A stretch of DNA of 64,000 bases, taken from JBFWMG01 sp050251715 (lineage in GTDB: Bacteria; Desulfobacterota; Desulfovibrionia; Desulfovibrionales; Desulfovibrionaceae). Location of the stretch: NCBI GenBank assembly GCA_050251715.1, contig JBFWMG010000011.1, forward strand, positions 40,369 to 104,368. The letters run 5' to 3'. A program made the translations under genes and the position numbers. Of the stretch, positions 43,907-51,835 are shown one piece after another (the stretch's first letter is position 1; every line of letters begins with the position of its first letter). Under the pieces are notes generated by a model. That model was not told the DNA's origin, made no database searches, and saw only the letters and a program-made list of their open reading frames with translations.

Positions 43907-44776
43907 TTACAGTAGGGTCACCCAGCCCATCTTCACCAGCCAGCAGTTTTTGGAAAGGTGATGGGTGGGGATGGGGGTCTGGGGGAAGGGGCGGGAAGAG
44001 GGAAACCTTTTTTCGCCGAAAAATGTTTCCCTCTTCCCGCCCCTTCCCCCAGTTCTTCCACACCAACCGCGCAACACCATCATGGTGATTTCCACGGGAC
44101 CCGGCGCAAAGCCGTGCAGCACGGAGAGCATGCCCTTGATGGACGCGCCGATGATGCGTTTCACGAACGGGTTCATGCCCACGGCCACGCCGTTGACGGT
44201 CACGGACATGCCGGAATCGAGCGCCTTGCAGTCGCCGGGGGTGGCGCCGCCCGCCACGATTTCCGCCGCCAGCCCCGCGCAGTCGGCGCGCCCGCAGGTC
44301 TCGCAGTCCAATCCCGGCAAGGCGAAGCCCTTGTCCAGCACCAGATCCGCCAGCGCCTCGATGGTGGTGATGGCGGGCAGCCCGTCGGCGGTGTGCGGGC
44401 CAAAGGTGGCCAGCGCCAGTTCGGGCGAAAGCCCCTCCGTGGCGTTGGGCTCGTGCAGCAGCAGCACACGGGGCAGCCAGCCCAGGTTCTTTCCGCCCTC
44501 CACAATGACCACCTCCGCATCGAGCAGGGGCACCAGATCAAGGGCATAGCGCCGTTCGCTCCAGAACACGGCGGTTTCCTTCTGTCCCAGGGCGGCCACG
44601 GCCGGGGCGGCCTGGAGCATGGCGTGGGTGTCGGTTCCCGCCTTGTCCAGGGCATCGTGGCTGGTGCATTTTATCATTCCCACGCGCAGCCCACGACGCC
44701 CCAGCTCATGCGCAAGAGCAACTGAAGTCGTTGTTTTTCCAGATTTTTTATACCCTACCAAACCAACTGCGATCAT
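43907..44776 (-). CDS. mobB: Molybdopterin-guanine dinucleotide biosynthesis protein MobB with repeat-derived tail
   Basis: A 289-residue protein. ATG 44776 has GGAGG upstream; earlier in-frame ATGs are not supported. The P-loop GYKKSGKTTT (8-17) and VVIVEGGKNLGWLP mark MobB, a GTPase that aids guanine attachment to molybdopterin. An extension after residue 165 holds a cysteine set (DCETCGRADC, then GDC) and a VTVNGVAVGMNPFVKRIIG segment, seen in deltaproteobacterial MobB. The last 35 or so residues (from about GGRGGKRETFF) are translated from the long-hairpin repeat at 43939-44052 and match repeat-derived frames elsewhere, so the true end has probably been replaced. Confidence 0.85.
   Translation of the reverse strand: MIAVGLVGYKKSGKTTTSVALAHELGRRGLRVGMIKCTSHDALDKAGTDTHAMLQAAPAVAALGQKETAVFWSERRYALDLVPLLDAEVVIVEGGKNLGWLPRVLLLHEPNATEGLSPELALATFGPHTADGLPAITTIEALADLVLDKGFALPGLDCETCGRADCAGLAAEIVAGGATPGDCKALDSGMSVTVNGVAVGMNPFVKRIIGASIKGMLSVLHGFAPGPVEITMMVLRGWCGRTGGRGGKRETFFGEKRFPSSRPFPQTPIPTHHLSKNCWLVKMGWVTLL
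43939..44052 (-). repeat. Long-hairpin repeat, copy Y (short form)
   Basis: It begins with the shared flank CAGCCAGCAGTTTTTGG (about 43938-43954) and GATGGGGGTC, then a hairpin: left arm 43979-44006, right arm 44025-44052, a 28-bp perfect stem, plus five more A-T pairs inside. The stem sequence (AAGGGGCGGGAAGAGGGAAAC) differs from copies X and Z but pairs equally well. It lies in the 3' end of mobB. Confidence 0.9.
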
Positions 44777-44931
44777 GATTCCTCCCTCATCCGAGTGCCA
44801 AAAGTTGCGCAAGATACCCAAGCTTGCCTCACCTGCGTGGGCAATGTAATAGCTTGTAGCATGGACGGAAATCACCGTGCATGGACAGGTATGACATACT
44901 CCCGCCCCACACGGGCGTAAAGCGAGGACAC

Positions 44932-45819
44932 ATGATTTTCGACACAGCAACGGCAACGCGGCGGCTTGAGGAAAAAGTGAAGCAGGCGCGGGCGTACGAC
45001 CATATTCCCTCCCAACTGGTCGATTTTCTGCAGAAGGTGCATGCGGCGCAAATAGCGGCGCAGGGCGAGGCCGTGCTGGTGCTGCCGCCAGACGAGGATC
45101 TCGCTTCTCCTGACATGCGCATCCAGGGCGCGGCGCTGTGGAACCGGGAGAACTTCCCCTACGACGCGGCGCAGGCCCAAAGTCTTTTCACCCTGCTGGT
45201 TGCGCTGACCACGGAACTGGGCGGCCCCATGGGCGAGGCCGCCGCCCTGGTCACCAAGGCGCTGGACGCCGGCGAGTTGGACGTGGAAGACGCCTTTGGC
45301 CACCTGCTGCACCAGGACGAGGAGTTTTTCGCGCAGTGGGCGGCCAAGACGCCTTCGGCGCCGCACATGATGCAGTTCCTGACCCAGGCGTCGCTCGCGC
45401 CCAGCGTGGCCGCCGCGGCGGAAAGCCTGGCCCGGAACCTGGACCCGGCGGCGGTGTGGCCGCACGGCCATTGCCCGGTGTGCGGCAGCCTGCCCCTGGT
45501 CTCGGAGTTGCACGCGAAAGAGGGGCAGCGGTTCCAGATCTGTTCCTTTTGCCAGACATCCTACCGCGCCAAACGCATCGGCTGCGCCTTCTGCGGCGAA
45601 ACCGATGCCAAGAAACTCTCCTTTTTCACGGCCAACGGCGAAAAAGGCTTCCGCGTCGATGCCTGCCAGACATGCAAGATGTACCTCAAGACCAGCGACT
45701 TCCGCGCCCTGGACCGCACCTACATGGCACTTTGGGACGATCTGCTGTCCATCAGTCTGGACATCCTGGCGGAAAAGGAGGGCTTCAAACGGCCCACCCC
45801 GTCCGGTTGGGGCTTTTAG
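44932..45819 (+). CDS. fdhE: Formate dehydrogenase accessory protein FdhE-like
   Basis: A 295-residue protein; ATG 44932 follows GAGGACAC. The C-terminal half has the four CxxC pairs of FdhE: Cys181/184 (GHCPVCGS), Cys204/207 (QICSFCQTS), Cys218/221 (GCAFCGE) and Cys245/248 (DACQTCKM), which bind iron or zinc. FdhE helps assemble respiratory formate dehydrogenases. The N-terminal half is helical and less conserved. The stop codon TAG is the first TAG of repeat copy B. The neighbours mobA, tlpA and moaA follow on the same strand. Confidence 0.85.
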   Translation: MIFDTATATRRLEEKVKQARAYDHIPSQLVDFLQKVHAAQIAAQGEAVLVLPPDEDLASPDMRIQGAALWNRENFPYDAAQAQSLFTLLVALTTELGGPMGEAAALVTKALDAGELDVEDAFGHLLHQDEEFFAQWAAKTPSAPHMMQFLTQASLAPSVAAAAESLARNLDPAAVWPHGHCPVCGSLPLVSELHAKEGQRFQICSFCQTSYRAKRIGCAFCGETDAKKLSFFTANGEKGFRVDACQTCKMYLKTSDFRALDRTYMALWDDLLSISLDILAEKEGFKRPTPSGWGF

Positions 45820-45922
45820 AGCATCTTAACCTTGAAAAAGTTTAGATGCTCTTATGCATTTTGTTGAAATAATGCTTCATTATTTCAGCTTGTAACATTG
45901 AAGCAATGTTACAATGCGGTAG
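45816..45922 (+). repeat. 107-bp triple-hairpin repeat, copy B
   Basis: Starts TTAG, whose TAG (45817-45819) is the fdhE stop, and ends GTAG at 45922. Stem 1 AGAGCATCT (45818-45826)/AGATGCTCT (45844-45852). Stem 2 TTGAAATAATG (45864-45874)/CATTATTTCA. Stem 3 GTAACATTG (45892-45900)/CAATGTTAC (45904-45912), longer than in other copies and with compensatory pairs. mobA starts 23 bp later. Confidence 0.9.
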
Positions 45923-45945
45923 CACCACGAAAACGCGGAGGCGGC

Positions 45946-46575
45946 ATGCTGCGAGGAATGGTTCTGGCTGGAGGGAAAAGCAGGCGGCTCGGGCGCGACA
46001 AGGCGCACATCCCCCTGGACGGCTGCAGCATGCTGGAACGCATGCTGGGCCTTGTCAGGAGCTATTGCGAGGAGGTCTATGTTTCGGGCCGCGACGCCCT
46101 GGCCGAAGGCATTGACGCCCAGTGGATACCGGACGACGAACCGGGGCTCGGCCCCATAGGCGGCATCCTGTCCGGCTTGCAGCGCCTGGGCGGGCCGCTG
46201 CTGGTGCTCGCCTGCGACCTGCCGCTGCTGACCGGCGAAACGCTGGAACAGCTCATCCTGGCGCGTGACGCCCGCCCCCATGACGCGGTCATGACCACGT
46301 ATCTGCAAGTCGAGACCGGATACATCGAGTCGCTGGTCGCCATCTACGAAGCCGAGGCCGCGCCGTACCTGCGCCGCGCCCTGGAAAACGGCGAGCACAA
46401 ACTCACCAACGCCATTCCCCCGGAACTGCGCCACCACATCCCCTACAGCCACGACGAGGCCTCGGTGTTCTTCAACCTGAACTACCCGGCCGACCTCGCC
46501 CTGCTCAAACGGTTCCGCGCCACGGCGTCCCACGACAACGCACACGAGGACACCAGGTTGGAAGCCGCCACATGA
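45946..46575 (+). CDS. mobA: Molybdenum cofactor guanylyltransferase
   Basis: A 209-residue protein. ATG 45946 has GGAGG at 45937-45941; an upstream in-frame ATG at 45898 lies inside repeat copy B and is unlikely. The nucleotidyltransferase motif VLAGGKSRRLGRDKA (6-20) binds GTP; VLACDLPLL contains the metal-binding Asp. MobA links GMP to molybdopterin, the form used by formate dehydrogenases. It overlaps tlpA by 4 bp (ATGA), so the two are coupled. Confidence 0.95.
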   Translation: MLRGMVLAGGKSRRLGRDKAHIPLDGCSMLERMLGLVRSYCEEVYVSGRDALAEGIDAQWIPDDEPGLGPIGGILSGLQRLGGPLLVLACDLPLLTGETLEQLILARDARPHDAVMTTYLQVETGYIESLVAIYEAEAAPYLRRALENGEHKLTNAIPPELRHHIPYSHDEASVFFNLNYPADLALLKRFRATASHDNAHEDTRLEAAT

Positions 46576-47051
46576 CGACGCGCCTTGCCGCCTGGCTGCT
46601 CGTCCTGTGCCTCGTCGCCCCGGCCGCCGCCGCCGACGCGCCGGAAATGGACGGTGCGGGATTCCGCGACTATGTCGCCCAGCGGCACGGACGACCGCTG
46701 GTGGTCAACTTGTGGGCAACCTGGTGCGCCCCCTGCATCAAGGAGCTGCCCGGCCTTGCCACGGTGCGGCGCACGGTGCCCGACGAACAGCTGGACATGA
46801 TCGGCGTGTCCTTTGACTTCGACCCCGGCGAGCTGGCCGCTTTTCTGGACGCCAATCCATTGAATTACCCCGTGTTTCTGGCCAGCCCCGATCTCATGGA
46901 AACGCTGGGCGTCACTTCCATTCCCCTCACCATGCTCTTCGATACAAACGGGTTGCAGGTTATGCGCCATGAGGGCTATATTGCCCCTGACGCGTTGTGC
47001 GCGCACCTGCGCGCCCATGCGTCGCACATCACGGATTGCGGAGAGAAATAA
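46572..47051 (+). CDS. TlpA-like periplasmic thioredoxin
   Basis: A 159-residue protein with a cleavable signal peptide (WLLVLCLVAPAAAADA) and a thioredoxin fold of the TlpA/ResA class. The active site is WCAPC with Cys52/Cys55, after PLVVNLWAT; SIPLTMLFDTNG holds the cis-Pro region. Such reductants serve cytochrome c maturation or cofactor insertion in the periplasm. Its place between mobA and moaA suggests it supports a periplasmic molybdoenzyme such as formate dehydrogenase. Its stop overlaps the moaA start (TAATG). Confidence 0.9.
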   Translation: MTTRLAAWLLVLCLVAPAAAADAPEMDGAGFRDYVAQRHGRPLVVNLWATWCAPCIKELPGLATVRRTVPDEQLDMIGVSFDFDPGELAAFLDANPLNYPVFLASPDLMETLGVTSIPLTMLFDTNGLQVMRHEGYIAPDALCAHLRAHASHITDCGEK

Positions 47052-48040
47052 TGCTTCAGGATGAACATGGCCGCAGTGTCAGCTACATGCGCATAAGCGT
47101 CACCGACCGCTGCAACCTGCGATGCTTCTACTGCCGTTCGCTCCAGGAACCGACCTTCATCCCGCACCCCGACATCCTGCGCTATGAGGAGATACTCGGT
47201 CTCATCGGCCTGGCCCGCAACCTCGACGTGCGCAAGATCCGCCTCACCGGTGGCGAGCCCTTTGCCCGCCGGGATTTCATGGAATTTCTCGACCTGCTGC
47301 ACATGTTCCCCGATCTGGACGTGCGCCTGACCACCAACGGCACGCTCATGGCGGGCCTTGCCCCGCGCATGCGCGCCCTGGGCATGAGCCACATCAACAT
47401 CTCGCTGGACACGTTGCAGCCCCATAAATTCAAGGAGATAACCGGCGTTGACGCCTATTCGTCCGTGCGCACCGCCATTGACGAATGCATGGCCGCCGGA
47501 CTCAAGGTCAAACTCAACGCCGTGGCCATACGGGGATTCAACGACAACGAGATGGGCGATTTCATGGCCTTTGCCGCAGCCAACACCATTGACTTGCGCT
47601 TTATCGAATTCATGCCCATGGGCGGCAATACGCAGTGGGATACAAGCCATTGCTGGACCGCCGACGCCATTCTGGAAGAGGCCTCGCGCCACGCCACCCT
47701 GGTGCCCCTGGACCGCGACAACGACGACGCCGGGCCCGCCCGCATGTACGGCATCGAGGGCGGCAAGGGCCGCATCGGCCTCATCTCCCCGCTCTCCGCC
47801 CATTTCTGCAGCACGTGCAACCGGCTGCGCATCACGTCGGATGGCCGCCTGCGCACCTGCCTGTTCTCGGACAAGGAATACCGCCTGCGCCCGATCCTGC
47901 GCCACCGCAAGCTCGGCCTGGCCAAGGTCGCCGAGGTCATCCGCCTGGCCAGCCGCAACAAGCCCATTGGGCACGAGTTGCTGGAGGCGCGCCGCCGCGC
48001 CGCCGTGTGCGGCAAGATCATGTCCGCCATCGGCGGCTGA
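47051..48040 (+). CDS. moaA: GTP 3',8-cyclase MoaA
   Basis: A 329-residue protein. The radical SAM cluster uses Cys21, Cys25 and Cys28 (DRCNLRCFYCR), and the second C-terminal cluster uses the FCSTCNRLRITSDGRLRTC cysteines. RLTGGEPFARRDF and LTTNGTLM are SAM and substrate contacts. The chain ends SAIGG with the conserved C-terminal Gly-Gly needed for activity. MoaA makes the first molybdopterin intermediate from GTP. Its start overlaps the tlpA stop by one base; ATG is preceded by a GGAGAG sequence. Confidence 0.96.
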   Translation: MLQDEHGRSVSYMRISVTDRCNLRCFYCRSLQEPTFIPHPDILRYEEILGLIGLARNLDVRKIRLTGGEPFARRDFMEFLDLLHMFPDLDVRLTTNGTLMAGLAPRMRALGMSHINISLDTLQPHKFKEITGVDAYSSVRTAIDECMAAGLKVKLNAVAIRGFNDNEMGDFMAFAAANTIDLRFIEFMPMGGNTQWDTSHCWTADAILEEASRHATLVPLDRDNDDAGPARMYGIEGGKGRIGLISPLSAHFCSTCNRLRITSDGRLRTCLFSDKEYRLRPILRHRKLGLAKVAEVIRLASRNKPIGHELLEARRRAAVCGKIMSAIGG

Positions 48041-48379
48041 TCGCCAAGGGCGGCGCTTGCGCCCCCCCTCTCCCTTTTTCATGCATGGATGCCGCGCATG
48101 GTGCGGCCTGTGGATACGTCCAACTGGCCGCGCCGCCGCAGGAGTGCGCAAGCACGCGGGAGTCTACCGGCGTGCCGCCGCTCTCTGGCATCTCGGGGCT
48201 CGTGGTACGCGGGCACGCGGGGGGCTGCCGCAGGGGACGAATAAGGGGCGGGCGAAACGCGCCCGAGCCTGCGAGGCTAGAGCATCTTAACGTTGAAAAA
48301 GATGAGATGCTCTTATGCATTTCCTTGAAACAATGCTTCATTATTTCAAATCACCGCATTGTTTCAATGCTGAAACGCG
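48041..48379. other. Gene-free stretch between moaA and rimM holding repeat copy C
   Basis: About 235 bp of featureless GC-rich sequence follow moaA, then repeat copy C (48277-48383) abuts the rimM stop. No coding sequence or known RNA seen. Confidence 0.75.
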
Positions 48380-48383
48380 CTAG
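48277..48383 (+). repeat. 107-bp triple-hairpin repeat, copy C
   Basis: Both ends are CTAG. The right one (48380-48383) supplies the rimM stop on the minus strand. Stem 1 AGAGCATCT/AGATGCTCT, stem 2 TTGAAACAATG/CATTATTTCAA (one mismatch), stem 3 GCATTG (48356-48361)/CAATGC (48365-48370) with a TTT loop. Confidence 0.92.
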
Positions 48384-48961
48384 GGGGCCGCGCCGGTATC
48401 GGGCTCGTTGGAAGGGGGAGCGGCCGCGTCGCGCCGGTACAGTTCCAGCAGGCCGGGCGGCGGGTCTATGATGATGCGCCGCGCGTCGAGATCCGCCTCA
48501 CGCACGGTTTCCTCGGCGGCGGGGAAAAGAATCTCGGCGCCGTCCGGCGCGTCGATGATCCAGATTTCCTGTTCCACGGTGGGTGTGAGGATGTCGCGGA
48601 TGACGCCCACGGCCTCGCCATGCTCCAGAAACACCTGGCAGCCGATGAGCTGGTAGAGAAAAATCTCGTCCGGATCCGGCTCCGGGATATCCTGGGGCGT
48701 GACGTACACGACAAGGCCGCGCAACGTCTCCGCGCCAGTGCGGTCCGCAACATGGGCAAAGGTGACCAGGGGACGGCCCTTGTGCATGCGCACGGCGCGC
48801 ACGCTGGCCGGGCTTGGCCGCGCACCTGGGCGGGCCAGGAACACGGCGCTTCCGGCCTCCAAAAAAAGAGGGGAATCCGCGTGGTAATCCACGCAGACTT
48901 CCCCTTTCAAACCGTGCGGTTTCGCCACCTTGCCGATGGCGATATAATCTTTATCCGCCAT
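48380..48961 (-). CDS. rimM: Ribosome maturation factor RimM
   Basis: A 193-residue protein with both halves of RimM: the N-terminal beta-barrel (YIAIGKVAKPHGLKGEVCVD) and the PRC barrel (IFLYQLIGCQVFLEHGEAVG, then VEQEIWIIDAPDG and EILFPAAEETV). RimM helps assemble the 30S head with S19 and S13. In most genomes trmD and rplS follow; here the operon stops, and the stop codon belongs to repeat copy C. The C-terminal tail beyond LELYRRD is Pro-rich and poorly conserved. Confidence 0.95.
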   Translation of the reverse strand: MADKDYIAIGKVAKPHGLKGEVCVDYHADSPLFLEAGSAVFLARPGARPSPASVRAVRMHKGRPLVTFAHVADRTGAETLRGLVVYVTPQDIPEPDPDEIFLYQLIGCQVFLEHGEAVGVIRDILTPTVEQEIWIIDAPDGAEILFPAAEETVREADLDARRIIIDPPPGLLELYRRDAAAPPSNEPDTGAAP

Positions 48962-48970
48962 GGGCGGGCG

Positions 48971-49204
48971 CTATTCGAGTATTTCGAGGACCGAACGCTT
49001 GCGAATCTTGGTCGACGCGGCGCCCAGGATGGTGCGCATGGCGCGCGCCGTACGGCCCTGTTTGCCGATGACCTTGCCCAGATCCTCCTTGGCCACCCGC
49101 AATTCGAGCACCGAGGTCTGTTCGCCTTCCACTTCGGTCACAACGACATCGTCCGGCTTGTCCACCAGCGACTTGGCAATGTACTCGACTAACTCTTTCA
49201 GCAT
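48971..49204 (-). CDS. khpA: KH-domain RNA-binding protein KhpA
   Basis: A 77-residue protein made of one type II KH domain: LVEYIAKSLVDKPDDVVVTE, then the GKVIGKQGRTARAMRTIL stretch with the GxxG loop (GKQG) and a C-terminal strand KRSVLEILE. KhpA binds RNA, often with KhpB, and sits between rpsP and rimM in most bacteria, as it does here. ATG 49204 with a GAGG sequence upstream is the family start; longer readings are not supported. Confidence 0.93.
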   Translation of the reverse strand: MLKELVEYIAKSLVDKPDDVVVTEVEGEQTSVLELRVAKEDLGKVIGKQGRTARAMRTILGAASTKIRKRSVLEILE

Positions 49205-49359
49205 GACAACCTCCACGTGTTCTCGAAGAGTGACAGAATGGACGTGACAAGGAGCAGTCGGATGCAGGCGCGTCCCAGCCGCTGGCCCGTGAAGGCAACC
49301 GGCCGCCGCGCCTGGCGAAACTGTCAAGTGGCTCCGAACCCCGGGGCGCGGACGGGTGC

Positions 49360-49605
49360 CTAGGCGCCCGTGCCGGCCTGCTTGATGAGGGCGCGAACTG
49401 TGTCGGACGGCTGCGCGCCGCGATCCATCCACGCCTTCACCTTGTCGGCGTCGATACGGATTTCAGCGGGCTCGGCCATGGGGTTGTACACGCCCACGTA
49501 ATCAAGCACGCGGCCATCGCGGCGCTTGGCGCTGTCAACGGCAACGATGCGGTAATACGGACGCTTTTTGGACCCCATGCGGGTCAACCTGAGTTTCATC
49601 GCCAT
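49360..49605 (-). CDS. rpsP: 30S ribosomal protein S16
   Basis: An 81-residue protein, standard length. AMKLRLTRMGSKKRPYYRIV at the start and YVGVYNPM in the middle are diagnostic; VKAWMDRGAQPSDTVRALI closes it. GGAG precedes the ATG. It lies between ffh and khpA, the usual order. Confidence 0.97.
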   Translation of the reverse strand: MAMKLRLTRMGSKKRPYYRIVAVDSAKRRDGRVLDYVGVYNPMAEPAEIRIDADKVKAWMDRGAQPSDTVRALIKQAGTGA

Positions 49606-49659
49606 AATGCTATTTCTCCCTTAAGGTATAGTATACGTTCCACGGCCAGAAGCAAGCAC

Positions 49660-49678
49660 TTTCGGGCAAAGCCCGAAA
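49660..49678 (-). terminator. Hairpin between ffh and rpsP
   Basis: TTTCGGGC (49660-49667) pairs with GCCCGAAA (49671-49678) around AAA. It lies 3 bp after the ffh stop on the minus strand. A TATACT sequence in the next 35 bp could be the -10 of an rpsP promoter, so rpsP may be read both from ffh and on its own. Confidence 0.5.
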
Positions 49679-49681
49679 CGG

Positions 49682-51247
49682 CTAGCGTTTACGCTTCTTC
49701 CGCTTGTCCTTTTTCTTTTTCTGCAACGCCTTGGAGCCGGTGCGGCGGGGCTGCTCCATGCCATCCATGCCATCCATGCCGGGCATGCCGCCCATGCCTT
49801 CCATACCGGGCAATCCACCCAGTCCGGGCATGCCGCCCATGCCGCCGAGACCGGGCATGCCCATGCCGGGCATGCCGCGCTTGGTGCCGGGCATGGTGTA
49901 GCCGGCAGGCATGCCGGGGATCTTGGGCGCCTTGCCCGCCTTTCCCTTTTTGCCGCCGCCCATCATCTGCTGCATCATCATCCGCATGGATTCGAAATTC
50001 TGCAACAACTGGTTGACTTCCTGCACCGTGACGCCGCTGCCCTTGGCAATGCGCTCACGTCGGCTCTGGTCGATGCACTTGGCGTCGTTGCGCTCTTTCC
50101 TGGTCATGGAGTTGATGATCGCCTCAACGCGGTCCATCTCCTTTTCCGGCACCTGCATCTCGCCCAGCTTCTTGCGCAGGCCGCCCAGGCCGGGAATGAG
50201 CTTCATCAGCCCTTCCAGCGAGCCAAGCTTCTTGAGCCGCCGCATCTGCGTGCGGAAATCCTCCAGGGTGAACTCGGCCTTCTTGAGCTTGCCCGCCAGC
50301 TCCTCGGCCTCGCCCTCGCCCATGGTGGTCTGCGCCTTCTCGATGAGCGTCAGCACGTCGCCCATGCCCAAAATGCGCCCGGCCACCCGGTCGGGGTGGA
50401 AGACTTCCAGCTCCGAAAGTTTTTCGCCCATGCCCACCAGCTTGATGGGCTTGCCGGTCACGGACTTGATGGACAGGGCCGCGCCGCCGCGCGCATCGCC
50501 GTCCATCTTGGTCAGCACCACGCCGGAGATGTCCAGGGCGTTGTTGAAGCTCTCGGCAACGGTCACCGCGTCCTGGCCGGTCATGGCGTCGGCCACGAAC
50601 AGGATTTCCTGCGGCTTCACGGCGTCGCGGATATTGACGAGCTCCTGCATGAGGGTCTCGTCGATGTGCAGGCGGCCCGCCGTGTCCAGCAGCACCACGT
50701 TGCATCCTTCCTCGCGCGCCCGCGCCACGGCCTGCCGCGCGATGTCCACGGGGTTCATGTCCGTGGTGGACGCAAAGGCCGGGATGTCGATCTGCCGCGA
50801 CAGGGAATGCAGCTGCTCGATGGCCGCGGGACGGTACACGTCCGCCGGAACCATGAACGGCTTGAGCTTGCGCTTGCGCAGTTGCAGGGCAAGCTTGGCC
50901 GTGGTGGTGGTCTTGCCCGAACCCTGCAGGCCGACCATCATGATGACCGCGGGTGCGCCGCGCAACTCCAGGTCCACGCTGGCGCCGCCCAGCAGGTCCA
51001 CCAGCTCGTCGTGCACGATCTTGACGACCTGCTGGCCAGGGGTCAGGCTCTTGACGACGTCCTGGCCCAGGCATTTTTCGCGCACGCGGTCGGTAAACGA
51101 CTTGACCACCTTGAAATTGACATCCGCCTCAAGGAGCGCAAGGCGCACCTCACGCAATCCGGCCTGGATGTTTTCCTCATCCAGCCGACCGTGGCCCTTG
51201 AACTTTTTGAAAACGTCGTTCAGGCGATCTGAAAGGCTATCGAACAT
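49682..51247 (-). CDS. ffh: Signal recognition particle protein Ffh with long Met-rich tail
   Basis: A 521-residue protein, about 70 longer than E. coli Ffh. The N domain and GTPase are standard (GLQGSGKTTTTAKLAL near 107, VLLDTAGRLHIDE, LTKMDGDARGGAALS). The M domain has the methionine-lined groove and the SRP RNA helix (RRERIAKGSGVTVQEVNQLL). From about residue 425 the tail is low-complexity: Lys-rich, then repeated GMPGM/GLGGM units (PGMGMPGLGGMGGMPGLGG), then a strongly basic end KKKKDKRKKRKR. Ffh binds signal sequences and targets ribosomes to the membrane. Confidence 0.97.
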   Translation of the reverse strand: MFDSLSDRLNDVFKKFKGHGRLDEENIQAGLREVRLALLEADVNFKVVKSFTDRVREKCLGQDVVKSLTPGQQVVKIVHDELVDLLGGASVDLELRGAPAVIMMVGLQGSGKTTTTAKLALQLRKRKLKPFMVPADVYRPAAIEQLHSLSRQIDIPAFASTTDMNPVDIARQAVARAREEGCNVVLLDTAGRLHIDETLMQELVNIRDAVKPQEILFVADAMTGQDAVTVAESFNNALDISGVVLTKMDGDARGGAALSIKSVTGKPIKLVGMGEKLSELEVFHPDRVAGRILGMGDVLTLIEKAQTTMGEGEAEELAGKLKKAEFTLEDFRTQMRRLKKLGSLEGLMKLIPGLGGLRKKLGEMQVPEKEMDRVEAIINSMTRKERNDAKCIDQSRRERIAKGSGVTVQEVNQLLQNFESMRMMMQQMMGGGKKGKAGKAPKIPGMPAGYTMPGTKRGMPGMGMPGLGGMGGMPGLGGLPGMEGMGGMPGMDGMDGMEQPRRTGSKALQKKKKDKRKKRKR

Positions 51248-51433
51248 GCGTGCTCCGCTGCCAAAACTTTAAGAGCCGGAGCGTTACGAAACAACCCGGC
51301 GGAAGTCAAGCCCCCCGGTCCCCGACTTCCGACTTTTTCGTGCGCCCCATGCGCATGCGCGCGCGGCGCCACAGTCCGAACGGGAAGAAGGAACCACGAG
51401 TCCTTCACATGGTGCGCACGATGGCGGGGGGCG

Positions 51434-51826
51434 TTATCCTGAGGCAAGGATGGCGGCGAGCAGCCGCATCTCCGGGGACACATCGACCGGCAAGCCGCCC
51501 AAAGGCCCGGCGGCCGCATCCCGCAAGGCCTGCGTGCCCTCGATGAGCGCCTCGACCATGGGCGCCGTGGGCACGCGCTCACCGCTGCGCAGCAGGTCGA
51601 GAATATTTTCCATCATATGCGCCAACCGCTCCACCTCCGGGAAATCCATGAGATTGGCCGTTGACTTGAGCGAATGCGCGGCGCGGAAAATCTCATTGAC
51701 CAGTTCGTGGTTGTCCGCGTTGGCCGCCAGGCTGATCCGGCCAAGCGCATCCTCCATCACGTCCAGGCGCTCGGCGGCCTCATCCATGAAGGTTTCAAGA
51801 ACCTCCCGATCCAACTTGTAATCCAT
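51434..51826 (-). CDS. Hpt-domain phosphotransfer protein
   Basis: A 130-residue protein with a single CheA-P1-type Hpt domain: DREVLETFMDEAAERLDVME, then the phosphorylatable His in FRAAHSLKSTANLMDF, and LAHMMENILDLLRSG. No kinase domain is attached, so it should relay phosphate between kinases and response regulators. It is 10 bp after cheV on the same strand and just upstream of ffh. Confidence 0.92.
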   Translation of the reverse strand: MDYKLDREVLETFMDEAAERLDVMEDALGRISLAANADNHELVNEIFRAAHSLKSTANLMDFPEVERLAHMMENILDLLRSGERVPTAPMVEALIEGTQALRDAAAGPLGGLPVDVSPEMRLLAAILASG

Positions 51827-51835
51827 ATGAAAACC

